Positions 22,101-35,679 of a stretch of DNA of 64,000 nucleotides are shown piece by piece (position 1 is the first letter of the stretch; every line of letters starts with the position of its first letter). Position numbers and translations under genes: made by a program. The notes under the pieces are model-generated. The model was not told where the DNA came from, did not search any database, and saw only the letters and a program-made list of their open reading frames with translations. Source of the DNA: Mantis religiosa (lineage: Eukaryota; Arthropoda; Insecta; Mantodea; Mantidae); contig CM060951.1 in assembly GCA_030765055.1 (NCBI GenBank), positions 49,290,291 to 49,354,290 on the forward strand, read 5' to 3'.

Positions 22101-22469
22101 ATATTGTTGCGAGCGCATTGTTGAAGCGAGGCGGCGCAAGTGACGAGTTCAAAGAGACGGGTAGTGCACTGCGGAGATAAAAGCTCGCCGAAACTGTGGG
22201 GGGAAGGAGGCGGATTACTGGAGAGTTCTTCTTTCTTCTAGCGCCGTCTTGTTTGAGAATATTCCACGAATTTCTGGAATAGTGAGTAGCTATAAAAGGA
22301 GCCGCCACCTGCCACTGACAGTTGGTAATTGGACGCGTGCGCGTGAACAGCTGTAAAAGTGGACTTTCTGGTCGATGATCTTACAAGTTGTACAGATGTA
22401 TTTTTTATCTTAAAAAGTGCAGAGCGATGAGCAGTGGTATCTGGACGAGTCCAACTCAGAACGGTTGCA

Positions 22470-23500
22470 ACTGGAGGGGAGGGCAGGTCAGTTGCATACC
22501 AGTTGCGAGCAACTAAACACGTACAAAGCTACTCGGTAACACTACAGCTTGTTTCAAAATGTGCTTGTCTCCTGGTTCCAAGAGAGCATTTATAAATGAC
22601 GCCTCCTAGCAGTACACTAGGAAATAAAGTGCTACATTTAAAAACACGAGAAGTAATAACCAATATCCATAGATTTATAAAACAGGAACAATGGTCTGGG
22701 TCAGCTATAAAAATCTGGAGAAGGGTATCTGAGGCAACAGTTGTGACTGAAAGCAGTTTAGGAGAGTTATTAAGGAAAGAAAAGCCATTGGTGCTAGTGC
22801 AACAACGTCCTTCTCTATGCCCAGTAAACAAAGATTAAGAACATGCACAAAATCTAATTTGGATATTTTAATTCAGAAGTAGTTAGGCGAAATATGAATA
22901 ATTTTTAAAGCACAGAAAAACAAAGACCAACTTTGAAGAAAGTGCTTATGAAGCTAACAATTCTACTGACTTCCAAGGCAGTGTCTGAACATTAAGAAGA
23001 GTTCTTTTGAAGCTAGGATTATTTGAAAAAAAGGACACTAAGTGTGACAGACAAATTTTAATCGAACATCGCAACATACGTGCAAAAAGGCTTAAGTATT
23101 TACGAAATATTCGGAGATATCAAAGTGAAGTTTATATAGTTTATATGGATGAAACTTATATAAATACAGCACATACTGAACCATATGTCTGGAGTGAAAT
23201 ACGTTACAGGGACTCTGCAGCGATATTGAAAGGCTTACAGCTGTTTATCATGCCTGCTGGAGGAGAACAGGGTTTTGTTCTAAATGCCTATGTACTATTT
23301 AAGATCCAACAAAAGCGTGGAGATTACTACCATAGTAAGAATTACAACTTAGTTTATAACAGCTGCAAAACTGGCTTCGAGAATGAAATTTGTTTTTAGA
23401 CACCTTATGCAGCGCCCTCCCCTCTCGTAATCTTACGCGTGTGACGCATTGTGGCGATAGGTGCACTATCCCCACCACAGTTGCTACTCATCCCTACCAT
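22470..23500 (+). mobile_element. IS630/Tc1-like DNA transposon remnant
   Basis: Related sequence at both ends (GCAACTGGAGGGGAGGG on the left; GCAACTGTGGTGGGGATAG on the reverse strand at right) suggests inverted repeats, but exact ends and the target duplication were not resolved. Edges are approximate. Confidence 0.6.
22596..23399 (+). pseudogene. IS630/Tc1-like transposase, fragmented
   Basis: Open pieces at 22596-22838 and 23007-23399 are joined by broken sequence. The first has a helix-turn-helix-like N-terminus. The second has YIVYMDETYINTAHTEPYVW, where the Asp of MDET is the likely first catalytic residue of a DDE domain, followed by LQLFIMPAGGEQGFVLNAYV and KRGDYYHSKNYN as in insect IS630-type transposases. 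The frame ends at 23399 before the remaining acidic residues, so it is truncated and inactive. Confidence 0.75.
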
Positions 23501-23635
23501 GCAGGATTCTTGTCAAGATAAAATAATACATCTAATCGTGTATGTGACGTAATTGTGTTTCTACGGAAATAAAGAACAATTTTTAATGTTTGTAACCCGG
23601 ACTTTTAATTTCAAGAACCCACAAAGTCACAATAT

Positions 23636-24806
23636 TTCCGGGGATAAAATAATGCTGTATTCAAATGTTCCTGAAATGAACGAAGTTTATGGTTTTCTGC
23701 TAACCGCATAGGCGCATCGTTTTACACACGTAGTTAGTAATTCACTTTGTGCATCAGAGAGCACATCTCCGGAGAGAAAACAAAATATTTGCTGATCGCA
23801 CGGTTAGACCATGTTATTTCCACGTTACATTCAATACGTGACTGCCCAACACTTTTATTATTATTTTCTTTCTGGCATGTGCGAATATGTTTTTCATAGC
23901 CTCATTCTATTAAAATTCATGAACATAATTAAAATACAGTTTTATTCTTCTTTACTCAGATCCATTATATAATAAAATTTCAAAAAATAATTACAGCCTA
24001 CAGGAATATTCCAGCAAAATTAGCTTTAAGCTCTGAAAGAAAAGATATGATGCGATACACTCATATGAATTTCTCTACTCTCTGTCACTTTTATGCGTTC
24101 ATAAGTTATTTTTACGAAAGCTTATTTTCTTGTCTAGGTCATTTTAAAATAGATAAACCTATTCATAAATAGCTGCATCACCTTCCACAAACGTAATATG
24201 GATAGTAGAAAGTTCAAGAGCTGGAGACCTTAAAATTCCATACTCGTTCGATGCAATCAGGAGAAACAACTGAAACTCTACAGAAGTTTAAAATGACTAA
24301 AACAAATAAGGAATATCTCTAAAAAGGTTATGCTACAAAAATTCATTCGGTATAAACTATGTATTTTAAAAATATCTAATTTTTGAACATCATTTATCGC
24401 CTAACATCTACCAGTTACGTGTAAAAGATACAAGGCAACACAAATTTCTTCTGAATGAAGAGAAATCTACAAGGTATTACCGGAAAATTCTAGGTAGAAA
24501 TTTTGTTCTTATATGTCTAATATACGGTATCTTAATCAAAATCATTACAGACATTTTTCAGAAAATAAAAAAAATGTCTAAAAGTGTTCAATTAAAGAGT
24601 AGGTTACAATGGGAGTGTTTTCTTGAAAGTACTTTTATCCTATGTTTGGAAATTATCTATTAAATATAAATGTGATTGGTGTTTTTCCACCATTTCGTTT
24701 TTTAATTATACTGCTCAGACACACACATATAGAAAAACACAGATACATGCACGTGGCCCTTTTTCTAAATAAGGGTTTGGCAGTAGATGTTATAAATTTA
24801 ATAAAT
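23636..24806. other. No gene seen
   Basis: AT-rich spacer without a recognisable element. Confidence 0.5.
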
Positions 24807-24807
24807 G

Positions 24808-25724
24808 CGAAGGCTCTTCAATAAAGAATGATCATAATTTTTACGGTCATAATTTTTTTTCCACTAAAATTCAATCTTCTTATATTCTGTTAGCGTAATG
24901 TGAGACAAACACGCCGAAATAGTTCCATTTTTAGTACTCCTGGTTTCCGCCTGTGAGAACCAGACAAGTTCAGACATGCTCAGTATCGCCTACCGCTGCA
25001 ATGGAGGTGACACGCAGTTAAAGTTGATGTTAGAGGAAGATCCGGAGCTTATTTCAAACGTAATCACTGCTTCTGAAACTTGGCTAAATCATTTTGATCC
25101 TCAGAGCAAACAGCAAAGCTCAGTGTGGAAATCTCCTTCATCACCAATCTCCAAAAAAGCAAAAGTGGTTGCTTCTGCTGCGAAAGTTATGGTCATCTCA
25201 TTCTGTGATATTCATGGAATGGTTTATCAGCATGTTGTACCTGCACACACATCAGTAACTGGACAATACTACAGGGATGTCTTGAAAACATTGCAAGTCC
25301 ATGCCAGGTGCAAAAGACCACATTTCTGTAAAGCAGGCTGGGTGCTGCATTATGATAATGCGCGACCGCATATTGCCAATGTTGTGGCTGAATATCTTGC
25401 AAAAATCAACGTGAAGTGCATCCCTCACCCTCCCTATATTCCGATTTAGCTCCATGTGACATTTTTCTATTCCCTAAGTTGAAGAAACGCCTTCGTAGTA
25501 GGCATTATCCATCATCAGAAGCAGTGGTGAAGGCTGCGGAGGCGATTTTGAAGAATCTCTCAAAAAATGGTTTCCATAATGTCTTTGAAGACTTGTAGAA
25601 ACGCTGGGACAAGTGCATCGCATTCAGGGAGACTATTTTGAGAAGGACCATCAAAATTATGAGGATGAGTAAAGGTACGTTGTAAAAATAAAAAAAGTAA
25701 TAATTGTTTATTGAACAGCCCTCG
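24808..25724 (+). mobile_element. Internally deleted mariner
   Basis: The ends read CGAAGGCTCTTCAATAAAGAATG and, from the other strand, CGAGGGCTGTTCAATAAACAAT, so it belongs with the mariner at 8706. It is only 917 bp because the N-terminal half of the transposase is missing. The flanking dinucleotides are TG and CA rather than TA/TA. Confidence 0.88.
24976..25680 (+). pseudogene. mariner transposase, N-terminal deletion and frameshift
   Basis: The sequence jumps from the initial codons (CNGGD, near 25008) to TQLKLMLEEDPEL, so the DNA-binding half is gone. TASETW stands where mariners normally have TGDETW, so the first catalytic Asp is replaced by Ser. HYDNARPH retains the second Asp. A frameshift near 25440 separates PPYIP from DLAPCDIF, which holds the third. 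The rest continues at 25416-25598 to a stop, then to a terminal RMSKGTL. Inactive on three counts. Confidence 0.88.
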
Positions 25725-25726
25725 CA

Positions 25727-28493
25727 TATTGACATCGCACTATGATATGCATAGCAGTAGCTCGTGCCACGTGATTTGTTCCTCTTGGAAAGATATTACA
25801 AGGTGTTTGATTGCCTAAAGTTGGGTATGAATCAATTCCTATTGGATGAAAGCGGGCTAGCAACAAACTCTGAAGTTTCTTCAATGAAGGAATGAGATCT
25901 AAAAGTTTATAACGCCATGATGTAAATTATTTTATTCTTTTGAGCGCTTTTACTAACGTTTACAAAACAAATATTTGTGTAGCATTATGATGCAGCGGTA
26001 CATTTATCTTCTAATGCTTTAGCAGAAAGATGGTCTATTTTACAAAAAATAGCATACATAAGCACTATGAAATTTTTGGACTTTAGTAGGCCATTTTGTT
26101 GTGTTGAAAAGCACCATTGTGTCGACTAACTTATCATAGCGATAAATCCCAGATTAATTAACAGTAACATTATTACAAACGAAATTTTAAGTCTCACTTT
26201 GGAGTTTTACCAGCTTTGCTGCGTCAACCAATGATCATGAATCAGTTTACGTGAAAACCATCGACAGTTAAATGTTTTAACGTCTGCTTTTGATATAAAA
26301 TGTTTGGGATTTGACTCTACCAATGCAATAAATTCATCAGTTATCCGTCAATCCGCAATTGCTCGAACAGCGGCATACTTTGCTTAGTAATGGCAGTTCT
26401 TGGCCACACTTCATGAAATTAATCTCTAAAAATGATGATCTATTTTTAATTTTCTGTACCAGTTTGAAAGTTTTTCTTCGTAAAATTCATTTCAAAGTGG
26501 TCATTACATTGTTTAGCCGTTCATTACAATCCAAATCGTGAACAGTTAGAGAGGTGTCTCCAATTAAATTAATTTTTGAAAAGAACAAATTTTTAGGATA
26601 AACTACGAGAAAATTAACTCCAAAACTTTATAAAGTAGCTGTTATATATAAACTAATCAGTTTTTAGAAACATTAAATTCTAAAAATGTCTAGTTTTGAC
26701 CTCATCCGTTCCTATGGAAGATGATAGTTGTTTTCTTTCTGCTGCAGAACATCTGAAGAGGAATTTATAAAGTTAACGAACGAGTTAAGTATTAATCCAA
26801 CAGGAAACTAGACAGTTATTGCAACTTTACTGATTTTTTGTGAACAAGGATCACATCTGTCGGAGATTACCAGTGTTAGAGCTATTAAAATGTCTTTCAG
26901 GCTAGAAAGCAATTAAATGCAAACTGCTCCTTGGGCTAGTTTCAGATAATCTTTATCCGGACTCAAATTAATCTCTGGTAATGCCTGGATCTCGTAATCT
27001 TCAATGGAGAACACATTTCTACTTCATTTGGCTGCTTCAATAGAATAAGGGTTTGAAGTGATATAAAATTTAATGTGCTCTAAATTTATCAGAAATTGCC
27101 CTCTTTCCCTCCACTGTCATTCTCTCTTCCCCTCTGCTCGCGTTCATTAGGATAGGGAGAACACTTGCCTTTGGGCAAGGCAGTTAAACAGAAAAGTGAA
27201 AAGAGAAGTGATAAAAAAACTTGCCGATAAGAAAACATTTAGGGGCAGCGCCAACTTCTTCCTCAGTACAGCCTCTTCTACCACGCAGTTACGATGTTTT
27301 TAATTATGATAATCATTATGATCATCGTTATCATCACCTCCGTGGTTGATGTCGATAATATGTGCGTTATTCTATAGACGGCGTCTTCAATCCCGCTCTC
27401 CGAAGAATCTGCTGTAAGTACTTTAGTGAAGAAATATGACATATTTATCTCATTATCAGGCAATACTTGGAATGGTGTAAGAATGCATAACACAGTTAAA
27501 TTGAAGATAAATTTAATAGAAGGAAACAGTAATTTATTTGAAATGAGTTGCCAACTAAAGAAGTTGAAACATCTTTTGAATCTTATCACTCGAAATAGTA
27601 ACTATTGAATTATATCTGATGATGTATCCAGACTTTATGATTTATAAATAACCGTTCCTGTAATAGTAATCCGAAGAGTATATTGCTGATAATTGTAGAA
27701 ATGTGAAGTTGAAGTTACCGCTAAATCTACATAATCGAGCATGTTCTTTGTGCTTCCTGATATCCATAATCGATCACAGCAGACATTTCTCTAAGACTGT
27801 AAAAACACGAAGTGAAGTACGTGAATTTTAAAAATACACTCTCTTTTATTAATAACTAAAGTATTATTCCCACCAACGTCGCTGCTCCTATTGCTAACTC
27901 TTAAACTACAAGTTCCTATTTGAATCCCAATTGTTTACATTCGACTTCCTAAAATTCCAAGCATTTAACTTTCCATTCTATTTGTCAGAATTCCAGCCTT
28001 GGCAAATGCACCTATCCACTGATTTCCAGGTACACCTTGAGCCAAAGCCATACCGGTTGACTGAGTTTCATTGTAACCTTAATTACCTAAGCTACACCTG
28101 CCTAACGAGCTATTCTATGAATATAAATGCAACTCAGGCGTACTACATTATAAATTAATTTTAGCAGACAAATGTTATTCATTGCAATTATTTATCTGTA
28201 TCTCTAACATTTCATTATAAAATTATAAATTTCATCCGTCAATAATTCCCATATCACGACTTAGGCTTATCGAGCTTTGCATTTCCGAATAAAATTAAAA
28301 TTGTCCCTGCCACGCATTGCTATGTCTTACTAATGAACTTTCTGAGATATAGTTGCTGATTGCTTCTGTAATTGTTAAAGCGTATGAATTCTTTAGATCT
28401 ATTTTGGAGCTCTTTATTATTTTTCAAATGCATTGTAAGTACATATGTTAAATTCTGGGATTCTAGTAATTAGCTACAAGTTCCATTATTTTA
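25727..28493. other. No gene seen
   Basis: A long AT-rich stretch with only short frames that lack family features. It includes a TCC-rich patch near 27100-27140 and short ATC runs near 27300-27340. It may be intronic. Confidence 0.5.
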
Positions 28494-28495
28494 TA

Positions 28496-29745
28496 TCGAC
28501 GAGGGTGAGTCAAATGAAAACCTTAAATATTTTTTTAAAAATATTATTTATTGAGCAGAAGTGGTACAAAGCTGTATCACTTTTCAACATAATCTTCCCC
28601 ACGCTCAATGCAAAAATACCTTTAGAAATTAATTCTTTTGTTAGTCCGCACAACCACTCATACACCGTACGGCGTACCTATTCATCGGAACGGAACTTCT
28701 TCCTCCCATTGCGTCTTTGAGTGGTCCAAACATATGGAAATCAGAATGGTGAGTATGGTGGATGAGGAAGACACTCAAAATGCAGGTCTGTGACTGTTGC
28801 AACTGTTCTACGGGCAGCGAGGGGCCTTGCTTTGTCATGTAGCAAAAAGGACACCTGCTGACAGCAATCCACGTCGCTTTGATTTGATTGTATGGCCCCA
28901 GATGATTTTTAGGAGATCTGTGGATGATGCACTGGTGACAGTGGTCCCTCTAGGCATGTAATGCCTCCAAAATAGAGTCAGCATAAGCTTCCCTGCTGAT
29001 GATTCTGTTCGAAACTTCTTTGCTTTTGGTGATGAGGGATGGCGCCATTCCTTGCTCGCTCTCTTCGTTTCTGGCTGGTAGAAGTAAACCAAGGTTTCGT
29101 CCCCAGTAACGATTCTTGCAAGGAAGCCATCACCTTCCCGTTCAAAGCGCTGAAGAAGTTCTTCACAAGCATCAACACGTCGTTCTCCTCATTTCAGGAG
29201 TCAGCTGCCGTGGCAGACACTTTGTGAAACTGTAGCAATCATGCACAATGTGGTGTGCTGACCCATGGCTAATCTGTAAACATGCTGCAATGTCATTCAG
29301 TATCACTCGGCGGTTTTCCTTCACTATGGCTTCAGCTGCTGCAATGTTTTGTGAAGTCACAACTCGTTGTGCCTGACCTGGACGTGGAGCATCTTCTACG
29401 GAATTCACACATTTGCGAATTTCCTACTCCATTCGTAGACTTGCTGCTGTAACAAACATGCATCACCGTACTAAACCTTCGTTCGTCGATAAATTTCAAT
29501 AGGTTTCACAACTTCACTATACAAAAACCGAATAACAGAGACGCTATATTTCCCTGGTGCAAGTCGCAAGTGGGGCGGCCATCTTTATACTGGTACTGCG
29601 ACGGTATGAGTGCATCTGTACTATGCTGCCATCTACAGACCATTCTGCACGCTGTTTGTAGCACTCTTACCAACCTACAGGATAACGGCGCGAAATTTCG
29701 ATTTGGTATTACAAATTTAAAGTTTTCATTTGACTCATCAACGCA
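28496..29745 (-). mobile_element. mariner element, third family
   Basis: Inverted ends share GATGAGTCAAATGAAAACTTT (right, reverse strand) and GGTGAGTCAAATGAAAACCTT (left). TA dinucleotides flank it at 28494-28495 and 29746-29747. At 1250 bp it is full length in size. Its family differs from those at 8706 and 14825. Confidence 0.88.
28641..29470 (-). pseudogene. mariner transposase, multiply broken
   Basis: Pieces in minus order are 29172-29408 (RVVTSQNIAAAEAIVKENRR, DNA-binding half), 28978-29178 in another frame, 28835-29092 (VYFYQPETKRASKEWRHPSS and YMPRGTTVTSAS) and 28641-28838 (SDFHMFGPLKDAMGG). The layout is that of a mariner transposase with the third acidic position near SDFHMF. At least three frame changes, and loss of the HDNARPH block by substitutions, make it inactive. 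Confidence 0.85.
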
Positions 29746-29917
29746 TATCCATGAAAACAGAAATGATAGAATTGAAGCATATAACATGAAATACTTAGGT
29801 GTCATTATTCATAATTGTTACATATTTAAGCGAATATTAGAAATGTTGAACAATCTTGCATAAAATAAATATGTATTTAGCAATTTCTTTGCTTAATTGT
29901 TTATTATATTCACATTT

Positions 29918-30560
<643 letters not shown>

Positions 30561-30577
30561 TATGCCTACCTACGCTT

Positions 30578-31577
30578 NNNNNNNNNNNNNNNNNNNNNNN
30601 NNNNNNNNNNNNNNNNNNNNNNNNNNNNNNNNNNNNNNNNNNNNNNNNNNNNNNNNNNNNNNNNNNNNNNNNNNNNNNNNNNNNNNNNNNNNNNNNNNNN
30701 NNNNNNNNNNNNNNNNNNNNNNNNNNNNNNNNNNNNNNNNNNNNNNNNNNNNNNNNNNNNNNNNNNNNNNNNNNNNNNNNNNNNNNNNNNNNNNNNNNNN
30801 NNNNNNNNNNNNNNNNNNNNNNNNNNNNNNNNNNNNNNNNNNNNNNNNNNNNNNNNNNNNNNNNNNNNNNNNNNNNNNNNNNNNNNNNNNNNNNNNNNNN
30901 NNNNNNNNNNNNNNNNNNNNNNNNNNNNNNNNNNNNNNNNNNNNNNNNNNNNNNNNNNNNNNNNNNNNNNNNNNNNNNNNNNNNNNNNNNNNNNNNNNNN
31001 NNNNNNNNNNNNNNNNNNNNNNNNNNNNNNNNNNNNNNNNNNNNNNNNNNNNNNNNNNNNNNNNNNNNNNNNNNNNNNNNNNNNNNNNNNNNNNNNNNNN
31101 NNNNNNNNNNNNNNNNNNNNNNNNNNNNNNNNNNNNNNNNNNNNNNNNNNNNNNNNNNNNNNNNNNNNNNNNNNNNNNNNNNNNNNNNNNNNNNNNNNNN
31201 NNNNNNNNNNNNNNNNNNNNNNNNNNNNNNNNNNNNNNNNNNNNNNNNNNNNNNNNNNNNNNNNNNNNNNNNNNNNNNNNNNNNNNNNNNNNNNNNNNNN
31301 NNNNNNNNNNNNNNNNNNNNNNNNNNNNNNNNNNNNNNNNNNNNNNNNNNNNNNNNNNNNNNNNNNNNNNNNNNNNNNNNNNNNNNNNNNNNNNNNNNNN
31401 NNNNNNNNNNNNNNNNNNNNNNNNNNNNNNNNNNNNNNNNNNNNNNNNNNNNNNNNNNNNNNNNNNNNNNNNNNNNNNNNNNNNNNNNNNNNNNNNNNNN
31501 NNNNNNNNNNNNNNNNNNNNNNNNNNNNNNNNNNNNNNNNNNNNNNNNNNNNNNNNNNNNNNNNNNNNNNNNNNNNN
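30578..31577. other. Assembly gap, 1000 N
   Basis: Exactly 1000 N, so a placeholder of unknown true size. Both sides are pyrimidine-rich satellite. Whether the two sides are truly adjacent in the genome cannot be judged. Confidence 0.99.
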
Positions 31578-32636
<1,059 letters not shown>

Positions 32637-32648
32637 TGGCATAGGCAA

Positions 32649-33116
32649 TCAAGTGCCTGTTCCGCCTTCGAAGTCCTCCAGCCATCGTTTCCTGGGTCTG
32701 CCCACCGATCTTCTACCTTTAGGATGATACTGTAATATTTGTTTTGTAAGTCTATGATCTGGCATTCCTTCAACATGTTCCTTCCATTTTTGTTTGAAAT
32801 CTTTTAACCTATCATTCATACTAAAAATGTGCAGCTCTTCTCTTATATTTTCATTTCTTATTAAGTCCCTCTTCGTGCATCCTGTCACACTTCTCAAGAA
32901 TTTCACTTCTGAAGCCTGTATTTTACTCTGTTGCTTTTTAGCTAACGTCCAAGTCTCAATTCCGTATGTCAGTATAGTTACAGCCATAACTTTGTAGAAC
33001 TTTAATTTTGTTCCTTTACGTATTTTGTTTCTAAATGTTCTATTTGTTGTTCCACACACTCTTTGAAATTTGCATATTTTATTGTAGACATTGATACCGA
33101 AATTAAGGTTTGCCAT
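32649..33116 (-). pseudogene. LINE reverse transcriptase, C-terminal part
   Basis: A 155-codon frame with TILTYGIETWTLAKKQ, SEVKFLRSVTGCTKRD and GRRSVGRPRKRWLEDF, the usual order at the end of this type of LINE polyprotein. The frame runs back to about 33146 (FEIHHDSLL), where the insertion begins. It has no start of its own, being the continuation of 33886-34630. Confidence 0.85.
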
Positions 33117-33146
33117 AAGTAAAGAATCATGATGGATTTCAAAGGA

Positions 33147-33628
33147 ATGTTGGTTCTTTGTTACAACACTTGCAAGGGCAGTTGAGTCGAATCGCAGTTG
33201 GGGGGAAAGTTGTTATAACAAAAGCAATGTAAGAAACAGTGTCCTTAGCAGATTTCTAAAGGGGCTCACTTGACTTGTTGAATAGGGTATTCTTTGGATC
33301 ATTCACAATGGCGACAAAATAGCTACAAAGGGATCTTTGGTTGAAAAGGAGTTTTCAGAAAGTGAAAGTGATACACCCACGCGCATCTGTGGTCACTCAG
33401 ACAGTCTGAGGCGTCAGGCCGATTAGAGCGGTCCTAGGCGTGAGGGCGATTAAGGCGGTCCACTTCTTCTGTCTTGGTTAAGGACAGACCAGAAGAGGTG
33501 AGAGAAGAATTTTGTCGGTTCATATATACGTGAGAAACAAATAAAGTTTATCGAGTAATAAACATTCTGCCGTCAGTAACTCCAAACAGGGATATTGGTA
33601 ACCCTTGGTCGGCAACTTCAAGTTCGAT

Positions 33629-33691
<63 letters not shown>

Positions 33692-33885
33692 CAGTAAATA
33701 AATAAGTTTGAAACGGGCATTCCAGTGTCATTAAATATCCTTCTCACACACATCCACGCATACCCTGTGAGAAACCTCATTGTTTTACCCTGAGCCACAC
33801 ATTATAATAGCTTCAAATTAGCATCAACGTAGAACTCTCTGTTCGCCAAAATATTGTTGCTTCAACATCATATTCTTTTGTATTT
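33147..33885. mobile_element. Insertion within the LINE, possibly an LTR fragment
   Basis: The LINE reading frame stops making sense at HFNY (33886) and resumes at FEIHHD (33146), so about 740 bp are foreign. The left end begins TGTTGGTTCTTTG. A TTGGTAACCCTTGGTCGG string at about 33596-33613 could be a decayed primer-binding site after an LTR (33149-33590). A 55-bp poly(A) run lies at 33634-33690. No target duplication was found and the class is uncertain. Confidence 0.4.
33634..33690. repeat. Poly(A) tract
   Basis: About 57 consecutive A. It could be the tail of a retroposon, but nothing recognisable precedes it with matching flanks. Confidence 0.9.
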
Positions 33886-34625
33886 GTAGTTAAAATGGCT
33901 TACCTGTTCAACGCAACGATTATTTATAACTATTTTTGTTCTAATTGGCTCTTTCCCAATGAATGTCATTACCTTTGATTTTATAAAAGAAATTTTCATA
34001 TTATATTGCTTACAAAGTTCACTAAGTTTAAAAATAGATTTTTGCAGGGCAGACTCGCTATTTCCTATAATAACTAAGTCATCAGAAAACAATAAAGTAT
34101 TTAAAAAGTTTTTATTTAAAATTTAAAAAGCTAAATTCACTAGCTGCTTCCATTTGCACACTAGGTCGTCAATATAAGTACTAAAAAGTGTAGGTGATAA
34201 AGTACATCCTTGTCTGACACCCTGATTAGTAAGATTTTTTTTAGGAATTTTACCATTGTTCCTCATATTTATTTTTGTTTGGAAGTAGAAGCATTGTATC
34301 AATTTTACTAATTGTTGTGCGTATCCTCGTTCTTCCAATATTTGCCACATTTTGCATCGGGTTACCTTATCGAAGGCTTTTTCAAAGTGAATAAACGCCA
34401 TATGCGTTTCATTATTAAACTCCCTATGTTTTCCAATTAGTTGTTTTACAATAAAAATGTTATCTGCACAGGATCTGCCTCTTCTATATCCACTTTGTTC
34501 TTCCGAGAGAAGACATTCAGCTATATTCTGGGACCTTCTGTTTATTATTTTAGCAAATACCTTATAGGCCGTATCCAGTAAACATATTCCTCTGCAATTG
34601 CTACAGTCATTCCATTTTCTTACTA
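33868..34625 (-). pseudogene. LINE reverse transcriptase core
   Basis: Motifs run in minus order: NCRGICLLDTAYKVFAKII, SEEQSGYRRGRSCADNIF, FEKAFDKVTR (normally DFEKAFD), NQGVRQGCTLSPTLFSTYID and LLFSDDLVIIG (catalytic box, normally F/YADD). Open pieces are 34123-34401 and 33868-34092, with breaks near 34115 and upstream of 34401. Inactive. Confidence 0.86.
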
Positions 34626-34630
34626 GTTTC

Positions 34631-35247
34631 CGTTAATTACACAAAATTTCTCACTCCTTCATGTCTCCTCATCACTATCAAGATTACAGGATATCTCTTT
34701 TTGAATATTATTCATTTTCCGTTAGAAAACTTTTATTTTCACCGCGACAATCTTCCATCGTCATGAAACCAGATTACAAAACATATATCTCTCAAGATTA
34801 TTGATTTTATTTTTTCCCTAGCAACCGTTCATCATTTTTTTATATTGTCATTACATGACCCACTAATAGTCAGATCAGAAAGCAAAACTCATTGCAAACA
34901 AAAACTACCGTCACAATATTTAAAAACTCTCAGAAGATTTTGCTTCAGCTCTGTATCCTGTTAAGAATGTAACCATTAAAAATGTACAACCTCCTCCATT
35001 TTCCTTCCTGTACGTCCAATCATTCTGCAGTCATTAATACCTAATACTTTTAGACAACATAAAGTATTCTGTTTGAATGTTATAAGCTGCTTTGGAAGAG
35101 GAGAAGGACTTCGTACGGTATAAACTTTTTAAAGTACTACGCTGGGTCCATAACATTATGCTTCAATATAAAGCCCTTCGTATGAAACCTCACCTCATCT
35201 GTAACGCATCTTTCTTAAGTCGAACATATGAAAAATGGTATAAATAC
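34631..35247. other. No gene seen
   Basis: AT-rich spacer between the LINE and the gypsy-type element. Confidence 0.5.
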
Positions 35248-35251
35248 GTAT

Positions 35252-35645
35252 TGTGACTTTGTGGGTTCGTGTGATTAAAATTCCAATTTTCAGAAATTCA
35301 AAATACTCTTTACAAACTTTGGCCAAACCTTACAGTAACAGGATTATGTAAAATACACAAATACAATCTTCAAGGTCGTCGATCACAAACAAAGGAGTTC
35401 ACTTTCAGAACACAGCTATACGCACACGGTTATTAAGTTCCATTTCGAGTCTCCCTTACGACTGTCCACTCAACTAACCATGGCTTCCTTTTATACGTCC
35501 ATTGATATTTCTAGACATTTCTGGAATTTTCTGTAACAAACAAGAAATCGAAACTTCCAGTCAGCTATCTTTCTCTTTATCTGTTTCGGCAAGCTTTTAT
35601 TTCCGCACTGCACTATCTGTCTCTTTGTGCGCTTCAGTCGCAACA
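35252..35645 (-). repeat. 3' LTR of the gypsy-type element
   Basis: 394 bp, TGTTGCGAC to GTCACA in minus sense. The TATA box lies at 35489-35495 (TATAAAA on the minus strand). It aligns with 36966-37201 over its first part (CTAGAAATATCA, TATAAA, GGGAGA). A purine-rich GAGGAGGGAG at about 35670 on the minus strand could be the polypurine tract. Confidence 0.87.
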
Positions 35646-35679
35646 ATGAAGTCAGCGACACTGCTCCCTCCTCAAGGCT

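Larger units (their letters stand above)
22105..23631 (+). mobile_element. Solo LTR carrying a DNA transposon insert
   Basis: It begins TGTTGCGAGCGC and ends AACCCACAAAGTCACA, with an exact ATAT duplication on both sides (22101-22104, 23632-23635). The TATA box is TATAAAAG (22291-22298) and the poly(A) signal AATAAA is at 23568-23573. The first part (CAAAGAGACGGGTAGTGCA, GATAAAAGCTCGCCGAAAC) matches the LTR at 35252-35645. About 1 kb in the middle is foreign and holds an IS630/Tc1-like transposase. Confidence 0.85.
32637..34630 (-). mobile_element. LINE, 5'-truncated and interrupted
   Basis: In minus order, RT core (34630-33886), an insertion (about 33147-33885), then RT C-terminus (33146-32649) and the simple tail. 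The family resembles but is distinct from the LINE at 10613 and 59581. The 5' end and target duplication were not found. Confidence 0.82.

Noticed and set aside
27278..27608. Overlapping frames on both strands near 27278-27608
   Set aside because: Neither shows family features or splice signals, and they are mutual shadows.
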